Positions 27,018 through 34,340 of a stretch of 64,000 nucleotides of DNA are shown here, one piece after another. Source of the DNA: Uliginosibacterium sp036017065 (lineage in GTDB: Bacteria > Pseudomonadota > Gammaproteobacteria > Burkholderiales > Rhodocyclaceae); contig NZ_JAYXHR010000001.1 in assembly GCF_036017065.1 (NCBI RefSeq), positions 62,001-126,000 of the forward strand, written 5' to 3'. Below the pieces are notes generated by a model, which saw only the letters and a program-made list of their open reading frames with translations, was not told where the DNA came from and searched no databases. The translations under genes and the position numbers were made by a program. Within the stretch, counting starts at the first letter, position 1, and each line of letters starts with the position of its first letter.

Positions 27018-27353
27018 TTATTCGCCGAACGCCTGGTAGGCCATGCGGACGTTGCGGGTGCGGGTACCCGCCGCCAGGAAGCTTCGCACGCTCTCCATCC
27101 AGGGTTCGGTATAGCTACGCACGGTGCGGTCGTCTTCCAGCATGCGGCGGATGAGCGTCAGCTTGCGCTCGCGCAGGGCGGGGTCGGACAGGCCTTGCGG
27201 CGCGGTGATCGGATCTTCGCTGACCAGGCGGTTGCGCAGGCCGGCGACTTCCTGTTCCAGCTCGCACAGGCGGTCCCAGTCTTCCGCGCGGGCGGCGTCC
27301 ACCATCTGCCCGGTCAGGCCACTCATGGTTTCGTAGAGGTGCAGGCTGCTCAT
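27018..27353 (-). CDS. fliT: Flagellar chaperone FliT
   Basis: This 111-residue helical protein follows fliS with a 4-nt overlap and precedes fliK. FliT family members bind FliD and keep it ready for export, and in enterics they also hold back FlhDC. Identification rests on size, helix-rich sequence (TMSGLTGQMVDAARAEDW) and position between fliS and fliK. Sequence conservation in this family is low. Confidence 0.8.
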   Translation of the reverse strand: MSSLHLYETMSGLTGQMVDAARAEDWDRLCELEQEVAGLRNRLVSEDPITAPQGLSDPALRERKLTLIRRMLEDDRTVRSYTEPWMESVRSFLAAGTRTRNVRMAYQAFGE

Positions 27354-27763
27354 GGCGTGACTTTCTCGCCACCGTTGGTGACGCTGCCCATGTTCTCCCA
27401 CGCATCCTTGAGATCCGCCAGCAGGTTGGAGATCTCGGTCAGCGTGGCCTGGTTGTTCTTCAGGTTGGCGAACAGCAAGCGTTCGCACATGTAGTCGTAG
27501 AGCGTACCGAGGCGCGTGGACAACTCCCCGCCGGCTTCTGCGTCCAGGCTGGCTTTCAGCCCGTAGGTGATGATCTCGATGGCCTTGGAAATGTTCTGGC
27601 CCTTGGCGGCGGGATCGCCTTTTTCCATCGCGATGGCGGCGCTGTTGATGGCCAGCAGGGCGCCGTCGAACAGCATGACGATCAACTGGTGCGGATCGGC
27701 CGTACCGACGCCGGTTTCGACGCCGACCTTGGCGTAGGCGGAAGCGGATTGGGTGGTGAACAT
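27350..27763 (-). CDS. fliS: Flagellin export chaperone FliS
   Basis: A 137-residue FliS with the signature HQLIVMLFDGALLAINSA (about residues 26-43) and the YxxVGVETGV start. It binds the C-terminal part of flagellin in the cytosol and prevents early polymerisation. It lies 18 nt downstream of fliD. Confidence 0.95.
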   Translation of the reverse strand: MFTTQSASAYAKVGVETGVGTADPHQLIVMLFDGALLAINSAAIAMEKGDPAAKGQNISKAIEIITYGLKASLDAEAGGELSTRLGTLYDYMCERLLFANLKNNQATLTEISNLLADLKDAWENMGSVTNGGEKVTP

Positions 27764-27781
27764 GCGTGTTCTTTCGACCGG

Positions 27782-29167
27782 TTAGGAGTTGGCGGCCAGC
27801 GCGGCAAGTTGCTGGGTCAGGTAGTTGCCGGTGCTGGTGTAGCTGGCCACCATGGTGTCCAGTGCGCTGAACTGCCGGCGATAGCGGGCCTCGATGGTTT
27901 CCATGCGTACTTCGAGCGCCTCGATACGCTTGGTGTAGTTCGTGATCGTCTTGTTGATGCCGTCGGTGCGCGAGGTCAGCACGCCTTCGGTACCCAGGAA
28001 GTCGGAGATCTTGCTGTCGATCTGCTTGCCGAAGCCCGCCACGCCGTTGGTGTCGGCGAACAGCGCGGACACGTTCTTGGTCGGATCGGCCAGCGCGGCC
28101 TGGAACTTGGTGCTGTCCAGCGACAGGCTGCCATCCACGGCGATCTTCACGCCCACTTCCGACAGGCGCGTCAGCGTGCCGCCCGACAGCGTGCCGCTCA
28201 CGGTGGCGCGCAACTGGGACTGGATGCTGCGCACGGCGGCGTCGCCGTTCAGCGTGCCGGCCTTCTTGCTGGTCGCGTCGTAGGACGTCTGCGTGCGGAT
28301 GAACGAATTGACGTCGTTGTAGGCCTTGATGAAGGCGCTGACCTTGTCTTCCACCGCCTTCGCGTCGGTCGTGACCGCCAGCGTGGTGGGCGAGCCGGTG
28401 TTGGTCTTGGTCAGGTTCAGCGTCACGCCGTTGATGGCGTCGGTGATGGTGTTGGACGACCGCGTCACCTCGATGCTGTCGATGGTGACCTTGGCGTCCA
28501 GCGCCGAGGTGATCTTCTCCATCGAGCCCGTTTCGCTCGCCGGGTTGTAGTCGAAGCCGCTCAGGCCGGACAGGCGGAAGGTATTCGTCGTGCCGGAATT
28601 CTTGGAGGTCAGCACCAGGCGCGAGCTGGTGCCCTCATTCACGATGGACGCGCTGACTTCGGCGCCGGATGCGTTGATCGCATCGCGCAGGCCGGCCAGC
28701 GTGTTGTTGCTGCTGTTGATGACGATGTTCTTCGTCTTCGTACCGTCGGCAGTGAAGGCGCCGCCGGTGGTCGTGCCCAGCTCCAGCGTCAGCGTGCCGG
28801 TGCCGATCGTCGCGCCGTTGGTGACGGCAGCGGACTTCACCTTCTGGAACTGCGCGAGCTGGGTGACCTCGATGCTGTACTGGCCGGCGACGGCACCGCC
28901 GGAAGCGGTGGCACTGGCCACGTCGGTCGCGGCGACGCTGGTCTTGAACGCGTTGAACGTGGTGCCCGTCGACAGGGCCTTGGCGGCGGTCTGCAGGTTG
29001 GACAGCGCGCTCTTCAGGCTGCCCAGGGCAGAGAGCTGCGTGGTGGCGCCGGCGCTACGCGTCTGCAACTGGGTGATCGGCTGACGCTCGAGCTGCATCA
29101 GCTGCGTCACCATGTCTTCGAGGTTGAGGTTGGAACCTACCCCGAGCGATGTGATCGTGCCTGCCAT
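27782..29167 (-). CDS. fliD: Flagellar filament cap protein
   Basis: This 461-residue FliD forms the cap under which flagellins assemble. The N-terminal coiled segment (SNLNLEDMVTQLMQLERQPI) and the C-terminal coiled coil ending in YTSTGNYLTQQLAALA match the family. The Ser/Thr-rich central domains are exposed and could be glycosylated by the downstream nonulosonate system, but this is inference. It is encoded just after flaG. Confidence 0.94.
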   Translation of the reverse strand: MAGTITSLGVGSNLNLEDMVTQLMQLERQPITQLQTRSAGATTQLSALGSLKSALSNLQTAAKALSTGTTFNAFKTSVAATDVASATASGGAVAGQYSIEVTQLAQFQKVKSAAVTNGATIGTGTLTLELGTTTGGAFTADGTKTKNIVINSSNNTLAGLRDAINASGAEVSASIVNEGTSSRLVLTSKNSGTTNTFRLSGLSGFDYNPASETGSMEKITSALDAKVTIDSIEVTRSSNTITDAINGVTLNLTKTNTGSPTTLAVTTDAKAVEDKVSAFIKAYNDVNSFIRTQTSYDATSKKAGTLNGDAAVRSIQSQLRATVSGTLSGGTLTRLSEVGVKIAVDGSLSLDSTKFQAALADPTKNVSALFADTNGVAGFGKQIDSKISDFLGTEGVLTSRTDGINKTITNYTKRIEALEVRMETIEARYRRQFSALDTMVASYTSTGNYLTQQLAALAANS

Positions 29168-29250
29168 GATGTGCTACCTCATCTGACGCCGCACGGCCTT
29201 GCGCAAGGATGCCTGCGCCTGGTCAGTGCGTCGGACCGCGGAACTGCCCG

Positions 29251-29631
29251 TCAAACTTTCTGTTTGACAAACAAACCCGAGAACTTATCCAGCGACCGCG
29301 TGATGGCCAGCAATTCTTCGCTGGGCATCTGGCGGATGACTTCCTTCGTCGTCGCGTCCACCACCTTGATGACGGTACGGCCTGTCTCGTCATCGATCGA
29401 GAACTGCAGATTGCGTGCCACGGGGCCTAAAGCTTGACGGACTTCATTCATGGCACGGTCAACCTGTTCTCGAACACTTAGAGCGGAAGATGTCTGTTCA
29501 GTTTGCGCGGTTTGTTGTGGAGCTGTGGACTCGGTGGTCGCAGGGGCTTCCGCGGCAGGTCGAGCCGGGGTCACGCCCTGGGGGCGACTCACAAGTTGTC
29601 CAAGCGGCGGCGGTACGGGTTGGATCGCCAT
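29251..29631 (-). CDS. flaG: FlaG family protein
   Basis: A 126-residue protein with a low-complexity N-terminus and the FlaG domain (NLQFSIDDETGRTVIKVVDATTKEVIRQ, about 75-103) near the C-terminal end. FlaG affects filament length in some bacteria. It lies between the flagellin genes and fliD, the usual place in Pseudomonas and betaproteobacteria. Confidence 0.9.
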   Translation of the reverse strand: MAIQPVPPPLGQLVSRPQGVTPARPAAEAPATTESTAPQQTAQTEQTSSALSVREQVDRAMNEVRQALGPVARNLQFSIDDETGRTVIKVVDATTKEVIRQMPSEELLAITRSLDKFSGLFVKQKV

Positions 29632-30045
29632 GGTGCTACCTCCTTCCTTGCCGGTGCCCTGCGGCCCGCGGTTCCGGCTTTCGCCTCGACCGCGGGATGG
29701 GCGTGGGAGCCCATCTTCCGGTTCAGAGTTTTTTCTGTGCGTTTCTCGTTGTTTGCCGTTGCCGGCGAGGATTGCTTCTGCAATCCCTGCCTGTTACTAC
29801 GGCATACCCGTCGTCGCCTTGAGAATCTTGTGGATTCAATGACTTCCGAAGGGCTTGAGAACAATTACGGCGCTGTGAAACGCCAGCACAGGGTTAGCTG
29901 ACCTTCTTGGTTTCCAACTGTGACAAACCGCCCTGGTCTCCCGAAAATACTCCTGCAAAACAAACGTTTACGAACTGACTGAAAACACCGTGCCGGCCAG
30001 AAAAAACAGGGGGCCATGTCCCCCTGTCGTTTTTCCGGCCTCCGA
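29632..30045. promoter_or_regulatory. Spacer between flagellin 1 and flaG with candidate sigma-28 promoter
   Basis: On the minus strand a -35-like TCAAGGCG (29823-29816) and a -10-like GCCGTAGT (29804-29797) are spaced 11 nt apart. This resembles the sigma-28 (FliA) consensus in the TCAAG and GCCG parts but lacks the final AA. It lies about 165 nt before flaG. The right end contains the terminator at 30000-30035. Nothing else is recognised in this 414-nt stretch. Confidence 0.4.
30000..30035 (-). terminator. Rho-independent terminator after flagellin 1
   Basis: ACAGGGGG (30006-30013) pairs with CCCCCTGT (30020-30027) around a 6-nt loop, followed on the minus strand by a T-run. A T-run also exists on the plus side, so it may work both ways. 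Confidence 0.85.
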
Positions 30046-30879
30046 TCAGCCTTGCAGCAGCTGCAGCACTTGCTGCGGCAGGGCATTTGCCTGCGCCAGC
30101 ATGGCGGTACCGGCCTGTTGCAGGATCTGCGAGCGGCTGAGGTTCGCGGTTTCCGCCGCGAAGTCCGCGTCGATGATCCGGCCACGTGCGGCCGCCTGGT
30201 TTTCCACCGCGATCTGCAGCGAGGAGATGACGGCACTGGCGCGGTTCAGCGCGGCACCGAAACCCGCGCGGGTCGTGGTGATGGTGTTGATCGCCGAATC
30301 CAGGTTGGTGATCGCGATCAGGGCGGTCGAGGCCATCGTCACGTCGATCGACACGCTGCCGATCGCCAGCACCGAGGCGCGCAGGTCGGCGGTGGACACG
30401 CTGATCTGGTCGTTGGCCGTGGTACCCGCACCGATCTGGAAGGTGAAGGTGGTGGTCAGCGAGTTCAGCAGGTTCACGTTGTTGAACTTGGTGGCCTGGG
30501 ACAGGCGTTCCACTTCGGCGCCCAGGGCGGCGAATTCCACCTGCAGGTTGGCGCGGTCGCCGCTGTTCAGCGTGCCGTTGGCGGCCTGCACGGCCAGCTC
30601 GCGCATGCGCTGCACGTTGTCGGCGATCTGCTGCGAGCCACCGTCAGCCACCTGCATCAGCGAGATGGCGTCGTTGGCGTTGCGGATCGCGACGTTGAAA
30701 CCACGCACCTGGGCGTGGATGCGTTCCGCCACGGCCAGGCCGGCGGCGTCGTCCTTGGCGCTGTTCACGCGCAGGCCGGAAGACAGGCGTTGCAGCGATG
30801 TCGCCAGCGAATCCTTGGTGGTGCCGAGGTTCCGCTGCGCGTTGAGCGACGGCACGTTGGTGTTGATGGTCATTGCCAT
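30046..30879 (-). CDS. fliC: Flagellin (divergent copy)
   Basis: This 277-residue flagellin has the conserved N-terminal D0/D1 domain (about 1-130) and C-terminal D1/D0 domain (about 215-277), with only a short central variable part, so bulky D2/D3 domains are missing. It differs from its three neighbours in the C-terminus (RIIDADFAAETANLSRSQ, ending LLQG) and has its own upstream region and terminator, so it forms a separate transcription unit. Serines and threonines in the central segment are possible sites for the nonulosonate made by the neighbouring island. Confidence 0.95.
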   Translation of the reverse strand: MAMTINTNVPSLNAQRNLGTTKDSLATSLQRLSSGLRVNSAKDDAAGLAVAERIHAQVRGFNVAIRNANDAISLMQVADGGSQQIADNVQRMRELAVQAANGTLNSGDRANLQVEFAALGAEVERLSQATKFNNVNLLNSLTTTFTFQIGAGTTANDQISVSTADLRASVLAIGSVSIDVTMASTALIAITNLDSAINTITTTRAGFGAALNRASAVISSLQIAVENQAAARGRIIDADFAAETANLSRSQILQQAGTAMLAQANALPQQVLQLLQG

Positions 30880-31336
30880 GTTTGGCTCTCCTTCGTCATT
30901 GCGTTATCACGCCGCTCGGTACGGTTTTGCGGCAACAGCCGACGGGCAGTACCGAGTCGCAGGGGTACTGCGCGGCTGGCCGGCTCGCACTCCAATTAGC
31001 AGCGAGCGTGCCAGCTTGACGAAAGCCAGTCATGGCAAGGGTTTCAGGGGTCTTGGGCGCGTCGGCGCAAGTTGCGGTCGAGTGGCCGAGCGGGGTGGGA
31101 GAGGGCCTTTTTTTCCGGCGGGGCGGCAGTCTTTGCCGCAGTGTTGCCGCCCCCTGCAGGCATTCGGCGGAATGCTGGCGGACTTCTGGTGTGTGCCTGG
31201 CGTGTGTCTGGCGCGCCGTGACGCGGGGCGCTCAGCCGCCAGACAGCACCGCCCCCGAAAAAGAAAAACCCCGCCGGATCGCTCCGGCGGGGTGTGAGGC
31301 CGGCGCCCCGAGGGGCGCGGTCTGCCTTTGTCTGTC
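30880..31336. promoter_or_regulatory. Spacer upstream of flagellin 1
   Basis: This 457-nt gene-free stretch holds the terminator of the preceding flagellin operon (31256-31292) and the leader of flagellin 1, with GAAGGAGAG before the ATG. On the minus strand TCAAGCTG and GCTGCTAA occur near 31018-30994, but the 8-nt spacing is too short for a good sigma-28 site, so no promoter is claimed. Nothing else is seen. Confidence 0.35.
31256..31292 (-). terminator. Rho-independent terminator after the three-flagellin operon
   Basis: CCCCGCCGGA (31269-31278) pairs perfectly with TCCGGCGGGG (31283-31292) around a 4-nt loop. On the minus strand it is followed by TTTTTCTTTTT. A strong intrinsic terminator. 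Confidence 0.9.
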
Positions 31337-32176
31337 TTAACGCAGCAGGCTCAAGACTTGTTGCGGCAGCGCGTTGGCTTGCGCCAGCATCGCCGTACCC
31401 GCTTGTTGCAGGATCTGCACGCGGCTGAGGTTGGCCGTTTCCGTCGCGAAGTCGGCATCGACGATGCGACCGCGGGCGGCCGACTGGTTCTCCACCGCGA
31501 TCTGTAGCGAGGAGACGACAGCCTGGGCACGGTTCAGCGCAGCACCGAAGCCGGCGCGCGTGGTGGTGATCGAGTTGATCGCCGAATCCAGATTGGTGAT
31601 CGCAGCCAGTGCGTTGGACGCCGTGGAACCGCCGACGTTGATCAGGGTGGAGTCCACCGACAGGCCGGCGGTGCCGGCCGTCAGGGTCTTGGTGTCGATC
31701 GTGATCTGGTCGTTGGACGTCGTGCCCGCCCCCACCTGGAAGGTGAAGGTGGAGCTGCCATTGGTCAGGTTGATGTTATTGAACTTCGTGGCTTGCGCCA
31801 GTCGTTCGATTTCACTGCCCAGGGCGGCAAATTCCACCTGCAGGTTGGCCCGGTCACCACTGTTCAGCGTGCCGTTGGCAGACTGGACGGCCAGCTCACG
31901 CATGCGCTGGATGTTGTCCGAGATCTGCGCGGCGCCGCCGTCGGCCACCTGCATCAGCGAGATCGCATCGTTGGCGTTGCGGATCGCGACGTTGAAGCCG
32001 CGAACCTGTGCCTGGATGCGTTCCGCCACGGCCAGGCCGGCGGCGTCGTCCTTGGCGCTGTTGATGCGCAGGCCGGAGGACAGCCGTTGCAGCGAGGTCG
32101 ACAGCGAGTTCTGGGTGCTGTTGAGCGAACGTTGCGAGTTCAGCGACGACACATTGGTGTTGATGGTCATTGCCAT
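31337..32176 (-). CDS. fliC: Flagellin
   Basis: A 279-residue short flagellin with intact D0/D1 ends (SSLNSQRSLNSTQNSL; ending QQVLSLLR). The central variable part (about 140-195) contains the largest Thr/Ser block of the four copies (NGSSTFTFQVGAGTTSND, TLTAGTAGLSV), which makes it a good glycosylation target. It is the third and last gene of an operon that starts at 33900 and is followed directly by a strong terminator. The gap to the preceding flagellin is 32 nt. Confidence 0.95.
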   Translation of the reverse strand: MAMTINTNVSSLNSQRSLNSTQNSLSTSLQRLSSGLRINSAKDDAAGLAVAERIQAQVRGFNVAIRNANDAISLMQVADGGAAQISDNIQRMRELAVQSANGTLNSGDRANLQVEFAALGSEIERLAQATKFNNINLTNGSSTFTFQVGAGTTSNDQITIDTKTLTAGTAGLSVDSTLINVGGSTASNALAAITNLDSAINSITTTRAGFGAALNRAQAVVSSLQIAVENQSAARGRIVDADFATETANLSRVQILQQAGTAMLAQANALPQQVLSLLR

Positions 32177-32208
32177 GTTTATCTACTCCTGGTTGCCTGT
32201 CCGGTGGC

Positions 32209-33039
32209 TTAGCGCAGCAGCGACAGCACTTGCTGCGGCAGGGCGTTGGCCTGGGCCAGCATCGCCGTACCGGCCTGTTGCAGGATCTGCACGCGGCTCA
32301 GGTTGGCGGTTTCCGTCGCGAAGTCGGCATCCACGATGCGACCACGTGCGGCCGACTGGTTCTCCACCGCGATCTGCAGCGAGGAGGTGACGGCGTTGGC
32401 GCGGTTCAGCGCGGCACCGTAACCGGCGCGGGTCGTGGTGATGGTGGTGATCGCCGTGTCCAGGGTGGTGATCGCGGCCAGCGCGGTCGATGCCATGGTC
32501 ACGTCGATCGACACGCTGCCGATGGTCAGGATCGAGGCACGCATGTCCGAGGTCGACACGCTGATCTGGTCATTGGACGTGGTACCCGCGCCCACCTGGA
32601 AGGTGAAGGTCGTGGCGGCCGAGTTGGTCAGCGCGATGTTGTTGAACTTGGTGGCTTGTGCCAGACGGTCGACTTCGGCGCCCAGGGCGGCGAACTCCAC
32701 CTGCAGGTTGGCGCGGTCACCGCTGTTCAGCGTGCCGTTGGAGGCCTGCACGGCCAGCTCACGCATACGCTGCACGTTGTCGGAGATCTGCGCGGCGCCA
32801 CCGTCGGCCACCTGCATCAGCGAGATGGCGTCGTTGGCGTTGCGGATGGCGACGTTGAAGCCGTTCACCTGCGCCTTGATGCGTTCCGCGACGGCCAAGC
32901 CGGCGGCGTCGTCCTTGGCGCTGTTGATGCGCAGGCCGGAGGACAGGCGTTGCAGGGACGTCGCCAGCGAGTTCTGGCTGCTGTTCAGCGAACGTTGCGA
33001 GTTCAGCGACGAGATGTTGGTGTTGATGGTCATTGCCAT
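32209..33039 (-). CDS. fliC: Flagellin
   Basis: A 276-residue short flagellin. Its central part shares SVSTSDMRASILTIGSVSIDVTMASTA-like sequence with flagellin 1 (30046-30879), while its C-terminal coding half is almost base-for-base identical to that of the copy at 33076. This is a mosaic pattern that points to gene conversion. It is the second gene of the three-flagellin operon, 36 nt after its neighbour. Confidence 0.95.
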   Translation of the reverse strand: MAMTINTNISSLNSQRSLNSSQNSLATSLQRLSSGLRINSAKDDAAGLAVAERIKAQVNGFNVAIRNANDAISLMQVADGGAAQISDNVQRMRELAVQASNGTLNSGDRANLQVEFAALGAEVDRLAQATKFNNIALTNSAATTFTFQVGAGTTSNDQISVSTSDMRASILTIGSVSIDVTMASTALAAITTLDTAITTITTTRAGYGAALNRANAVTSSLQIAVENQSAARGRIVDADFATETANLSRVQILQQAGTAMLAQANALPQQVLSLLR

Positions 33040-33075
33040 GATGCGTTTCCTTTATCTTTTGTCCGTAACCGGGGC

Positions 33076-33900
33076 TTAGCGCAGCAGCGACAGCACTTGC
33101 TGCGGCAGGGCGTTGGCCTGGGCCAGCATCGCCGTACCGGCCTGTTGCAGGATCTGCACGCGGCTCAGGTTGGCGGTTTCCGTCGCGAAGTCGGCATCCA
33201 CGATGCGACCACGTGCGGCCGACTGGTTCTCCACTGCGATCTGCAGCGAGGAGGTGACGGCGTTGGCGCGGTTCAGCGCGGCACCGAAGCCGGCGCGGGT
33301 GGTCGTGATGCTGTTGATCGCGGAGTCCAGCGCGGTGATCGCGGTCAGCGCGGCGGCGGCGTCCGAGACGCTGATCGTCGTACCGATACCCAGCGTGGAG
33401 CCACGCACGTCGGCGACGGACACGGTGATCTGGTCGTTCGTCGTGGTGCCGGCGCCCACCTGGAAGGTGAAGGTCGTCGAGGCGTTGGACACGGCGATGT
33501 TGTTGAACTTGGTCGCTTCACCCAGGCGGCTGATTTCAGACGACAGGGCGGCGAATTCCACTTGCAGGTTGGCGCGGTCGCCGCTGTTCAGGGTGCCGTT
33601 GGCGGCCTGCACGGCCAGCTCACGCATCCGCTGGATGTTGTCGGACACCTGGGAGGCGCCACCGTCGGCCACCTGCATCAGCGAGATGGCGTCGTTGGCG
33701 TTGCGGATCGCGACGTTGAAGCCGTTCACCTGTGCCTTGATGCGTTCTGCGACGGCGAGGCCGGCGGCGTCATCCTTGGCACTGTTGATGCGCAGGCCGG
33801 AGGACAGGCGTTCCAGCGAGGTAGAGAGCGAGTTCTGGGTACCGTTAAGTGCGCGCTGGGAATTCAGCGAGGACACATTGGTGTTGATGGTCATAGCCAT
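33076..33900 (-). CDS. fliC: Flagellin
   Basis: A 274-residue flagellin, first gene of the three-copy operon. The ends match the other copies; the central segment (about 140-190, with TISVSDAAAALTAITAL) is its own. AAAGGAAAT lies directly before the ATG as ribosome site. Expression probably comes from the candidate promoter at 34032-34058. Confidence 0.95.
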   Translation of the reverse strand: MAMTINTNVSSLNSQRALNGTQNSLSTSLERLSSGLRINSAKDDAAGLAVAERIKAQVNGFNVAIRNANDAISLMQVADGGASQVSDNIQRMRELAVQAANGTLNSGDRANLQVEFAALSSEISRLGEATKFNNIAVSNASTTFTFQVGAGTTTNDQITVSVADVRGSTLGIGTTISVSDAAAALTAITALDSAINSITTTRAGFGAALNRANAVTSSLQIAVENQSAARGRIVDADFATETANLSRVQILQQAGTAMLAQANALPQQVLSLLR

Positions 33901-34031
33901 GATGCATTTCCTTTATGGTTGCGTTTCCCACTTCGGTCTGGCTGCTTCATCGCCTTGCGACGCTCTTGCCTGTTCCGTTGGCTCGTGGGCGGCTGGTCAT
34001 TCGTGCCAGCCAGTCCCTAGCCATGAGCCAA

Positions 34032-34058
34032 ATAACGACGGAAAAGCCCCTCACTTCA
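34032..34058 (-). promoter_or_regulatory. Candidate sigma-28 promoter of the three-flagellin operon
   Basis: On the minus strand TGAAGTGA (34058-34051) and GTCGTTAT (34039-34032) are 11 nt apart. Each matches the TCAAGTTT / GCCGATAA consensus at five of eight positions. The position upstream of the flagellin ATG is sensible, but the match is only moderate. Confidence 0.4.
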
Positions 34059-34177
34059 GGGTTACGCTGGCCTTCAGGCAGAGATATTTTTTTCATGCGT
34101 CAGAGGGCTGCCCGCAAAGCAAGCAATGGCGCGGGTTTCCGGGTGGCCTGCCTTGCTGTAAATAGGCCCCTGACGGC

Positions 34178-34205
34178 TCAAGTTTCAAGAAACGGTCGCC
34201 GATAA
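34178..34205 (+). promoter_or_regulatory. Near-consensus sigma-28 (FliA) promoter for the maf gene
   Basis: TCAAGTTT (34178-34185), a 12-nt spacer and GCCGATAA (34198-34205) match the flagellar sigma factor consensus almost perfectly, with a complete -10 element. It points to the Maf gene 135 nt downstream, tying the glycosyltransferase to late flagellar expression. Confidence 0.8.
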
Positions 34206-34340
34206 CACGGTTAAGCCCGGATTGCGTCCGTGCCCCGCATGTCGGTCAAATACGTGAAAAGAATCGTGTCTGCGCGCCCGCGCTGGCATGACCCCATGCA
34301 CCCAGATGCCAGCGCAGCGTTGGTATAGATCGGGAAGACG

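Larger units (their letters stand above)
33901..34340. promoter_or_regulatory. Divergent control region between flagellin operon and maf
   Basis: This 440-nt spacer controls two divergent units. It holds the near-consensus sigma-28 site for the plus-strand maf gene (34178-34205) and a weaker minus-strand site for the flagellins (34032-34058). The rest shows no gene. The long leader before the flagellin ATG (about 120 nt) has no recognised structure. Confidence 0.6.

Noticed and set aside
30880..31336. Sigma-28 promoter for flagellin 1 at TCAAGCTG / GCTGCTAA
   Set aside because: The spacing of 8 nt is too short and the -10 match is poor; left as unproven.
32170..34020. 616-residue repetitive open frame opposite the flagellins
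   Set aside because: Its internal repeats simply reflect the tandem flagellin genes on the other strand.
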